Part shown: positions 15,502 to 16,975 of the stretch, piece after piece
How positions within the stretch are numbered: position 1 is the stretch's first letter
Layout of the letters: the number at the start of each line of letters is the position of its first letter
Source of the DNA: JAQVEM01 sp964616545
GTDB taxonomy: Bacteria; Actinomycetota; Humimicrobiia; Humimicrobiales; Humimicrobiaceae
DNA: 16,975 nt
Assembly (NCBI GenBank): GCA_964616545.1
Contig: CAZTUA010000049.1
Location: forward strand, 1-16,975
Direction: 5' to 3'
Translations under genes and position numbers: made by a program
Notes under the pieces: generated by a model
Seen by the model: the letters and a program-made list of their open reading frames with translations, nothing else
Databases searched by the model: none
Told to the model about the DNA's origin: nothing

Positions 15502-16083
15502 ATGAGGCAGATACTCAGACGAAAAGCCACTATAGATAATATTTTAAAAGCAGCAGCACTATGTTTTAACGAAAAAGGATATGATAAAACAGATGTTGAT
15601 CAGATCTGCCGGAAAGCCAATTTAACCAAAGGGGCATTCTATCATCATTTTTCAAGCAAACAGGAACTTTTTTTAAAAATGCTGGAACACTGGGGGAAAA
15701 GAGTTGCCGGGCAGCTGGACCTTAATGAATTTAAATCCGGTAATACTCTGGAGCTTCTTCTCAGAATTCCTGAAAAATTTAAGCCGGCCTTTGAAGAGGT
15801 TGATAAACAACTGCCTATTTTTTTACAGTTATATATTAAAGCCATAAATGATAAAGAATTAAATAAAATGGCGCTGAAATCATATAATGAATTTATAGCT
15901 TTTTTTACAGGTATAATAAGAAGGGGTATTAAGGAAGGTTCCATAAAAAAGGTTAATCCGGATGATGCGGCAAGGGTTCTTTTTTCGCTGACTATAGGCA
16001 TGCTGATGCAGGGTTTGCTAAACCCCGATGCAGGGGATTGGGTTGAACTGGCAAAAAAAAGCATATTGATGGTTTTAAAGTGA
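15502..16083 (+). CDS. TetR/AcrR-family transcriptional regulator
   Basis: A 193-residue protein of usual TetR size. The N-terminal DNA-binding domain is clear: the helix ILKAAALCFNEKGYDKTDV (14-32), then the helix-turn-helix QICRKANLTKGAFYHHFSSKQELF (34-57), with the conserved Gly44, Tyr47, His48 and Phe50. The rest is an all-helical ligand and dimer domain with no recognisable ligand motif. AGGAA at the right distance precedes ATG 15502. The palindromic site at 15413-15433 in its own promoter suggests autorepression, and the divergent small membrane gene may be a second target. Whether it controls the glycan genes cannot be told. Its last 9 nt overlap the end of the convergent glycosyltransferase gene. 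Confidence 0.93.
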   Translation: MRQILRRKATIDNILKAAALCFNEKGYDKTDVDQICRKANLTKGAFYHHFSSKQELFLKMLEHWGKRVAGQLDLNEFKSGNTLELLLRIPEKFKPAFEEVDKQLPIFLQLYIKAINDKELNKMALKSYNEFIAFFTGIIRRGIKEGSIKKVNPDDAARVLFSLTIGMLMQGLLNPDAGDWVELAKKSILMVLK

Positions 16084-16975
16084 TTTAATGGATAGAAAAG
16101 CGTGTGGGGATGAGGCAGTCTTATAATAAAGGTCAATTGTTTTTCGTGCAGTTTCTTCCCAGCTGAATTTTTGTGCCCTGGCAAGTGATTTTTCTCTCAT
16201 TTTCTCTTTTATATCTTCATTCCTGATAACATTTATAATCTCTTTTTCGAATGCATTTACATCTCCCGGTTTTAGAAGTATTCCGGCTCCTCCGACTACT
16301 TCTTTAAGCGATGATGTGTCAGAAGCAATTACCGGCAGCCCGCAGCTCATTGCCTCAAGCGGCGGGAGTCCGAAACCTTCAAAAATGGAAGGGTAAACAA
16401 AGAGTTCGGCCTGATTATAAATCTGGACAAGATCTTCATCCGGAACCCTTCCGGTAAAAAGGATATCCTCACTCCAGGGGCTGTTTTCTTTTTCAGCATA
16501 GGTAGCCTCGCTTTTCCAGCCGGTTCTTCCTGTTATTACAAGCTTGTAATTAAAACCGGAATCTTCCTGTTTTATACGGTTAAAAGCCCTGATAAGGGTT
16601 ATGAAATTTTTTCTGGGCTCGATGGTGCCCACGGAAAGGATATATTTTTTATCTATCCTGTATTTTTTAAGCACATTTTTATCTTTTTCGTTTCCGTGCA
16701 GTCTTTTAAATGTTCTGTTTGCTGCAAGGCAAGCAACCCCGACCTTTTCCGGGTCTATTTTTAAGAATTCAATTATATCATTTCTCGTGCTCAGGGAATC
16801 GGCTATTATAATCTTTGCGGCACGGGCGTTCCTGCGGACTTCGCGTGTATACTTTTTTACAAACCAGTCAAAGTTAAATTCGGGGAACCTTATAAAAGCG
16901 AGGTCATGAATGGTAAGGACTATGTTTTTGTTTAAAGTGGGAGGAATAAGATAATCGGGGCAGTGCAGTATATCG
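16075..16975 (-). CDS. Family 4 glycosyltransferase, N-terminus cut by right edge
   Basis: The - strand frame is open from the window edge (first whole codon 16974-16972) to TAA at 16077-16075, giving 300 residues. Roughly 70-90 N-terminal residues are missing, judged from typical GT4 length. The first part has TIHDLAFIRFPEF, a block common in mannosyl/rhamnosyltransferase-like GT4 proteins. The donor domain has LSVGTIEPRKN, LVITGRTGW, ILFTGRVPDEDL, and the E-x7-E motif in EGFGLPPLE, followed by GLPVIASDTSSLKEVVG. It is a retaining GT-B enzyme using an NDP-sugar. The GTG at 16672-16674 is internal, since family sequence continues upstream. It is convergent with and overlaps the TetR gene by 9 nt, and likely belongs to a further glycan operon coming from the right. 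Confidence 0.92.
   Translation of the reverse strand, partial: DILHCPDYLIPPTLNKNIVLTIHDLAFIRFPEFNFDWFVKKYTREVRRNARAAKIIIADSLSTRNDIIEFLKIDPEKVGVACLAANRTFKRLHGNEKDKNVLKKYRIDKKYILSVGTIEPRKNFITLIRAFNRIKQEDSGFNYKLVITGRTGWKSEATYAEKENSPWSEDILFTGRVPDEDLVQIYNQAELFVYPSIFEGFGLPPLEAMSCGLPVIASDTSSLKEVVGGAGILLKPGDVNAFEKEIINVIRNEDIKEKMREKSLARAQKFSWEETARKTIDLYYKTASSPHAFLSIKSL

Noticed and set aside
15645..16184. 179-codon open frame on the - strand across the TetR gene
   Set aside because: It is antisense to a clear TetR gene, shows no recognisable domain, and overlaps the real glycosyltransferase.
16672..16674. GTG as the start of the right-hand glycosyltransferase (- strand)
   Set aside because: The frame stays open to the window edge and encodes the conserved TIHDLAF block upstream.

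Overview
This is a bacterial surface-polysaccharide or glycoprotein-glycan gene cluster from an AT-rich genome. Ile is often ATA, Arg is mostly AGA/AGG, and A/T runs are frequent. I cannot name the organism from sequence alone. No rRNA, tRNA, CRISPR array, insertion sequence or phage gene was seen.

Layout. (1) 1-3724, + strand: the C-terminal part of a UDP-sugar 6-dehydrogenase (WbpA/TviB type), a UDP-HexNAc 4-epimerase (WbpP/TviC type) that has no ordinary start codon, and a PglK/MsbA-type ABC flippase. (2) 3733-5899, - strand: a two-gene unit with a 17-nt overlap, made of a B12-binding-type radical SAM enzyme followed by an aldo/keto reductase. It faces the flippase gene end to end, only 8 nt away. 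(3) 5900-6130: a divergent control region with a perfect 10-bp inverted repeat and a very good sigma70-type promoter. (4) 6131-12728, + strand: a GT-B-like surface carbohydrate protein, a GT4 glycosyltransferase, a WbaP-type polyprenyl-phosphate sugar-1-phosphate transferase, and a 764-aa Wzy_C (O-antigen ligase/polymerase/oligosaccharyltransferase) membrane protein with an extra C-terminal soluble domain. (5) 12729-15068, + strand: a terminator-like hairpin, then the Wzm/Wzt exporter pair. Wzt carries a C-terminal glycan-binding domain. (6) 15069-15501: no + strand gene, but a 54-aa two-helix membrane protein on the - strand, with its own promoter and RBS, a possible frameshifted C-terminal extension, and a TetR-type operator. 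(7) 15502-16083: a TetR regulator. (8) 16075-16975, - strand: a GT4 glycosyltransferase cut by the right edge.

How it may work (inference). The dehydrogenase and epimerase would make a UDP-hexuronic-acid sugar. The WbaP-like enzyme would load the first sugar phosphate onto a lipid carrier, and the GT proteins would extend it. The glycan would cross the membrane by Wzm/Wzt, and/or as short units by the PglK-like flippase. The Wzy_C protein would then transfer or polymerise it outside. A WbaP-type initiator, Wzm/Wzt with a Wzt glycan-binding domain, and a large Wzy_C protein together resemble S-layer glycoprotein glycan clusters of the Wsa type, as well as ABC-dependent O-antigen clusters. The radical SAM/aldo-keto reductase pair is the least explained part and may be a glycan- or lipid-modifying module.
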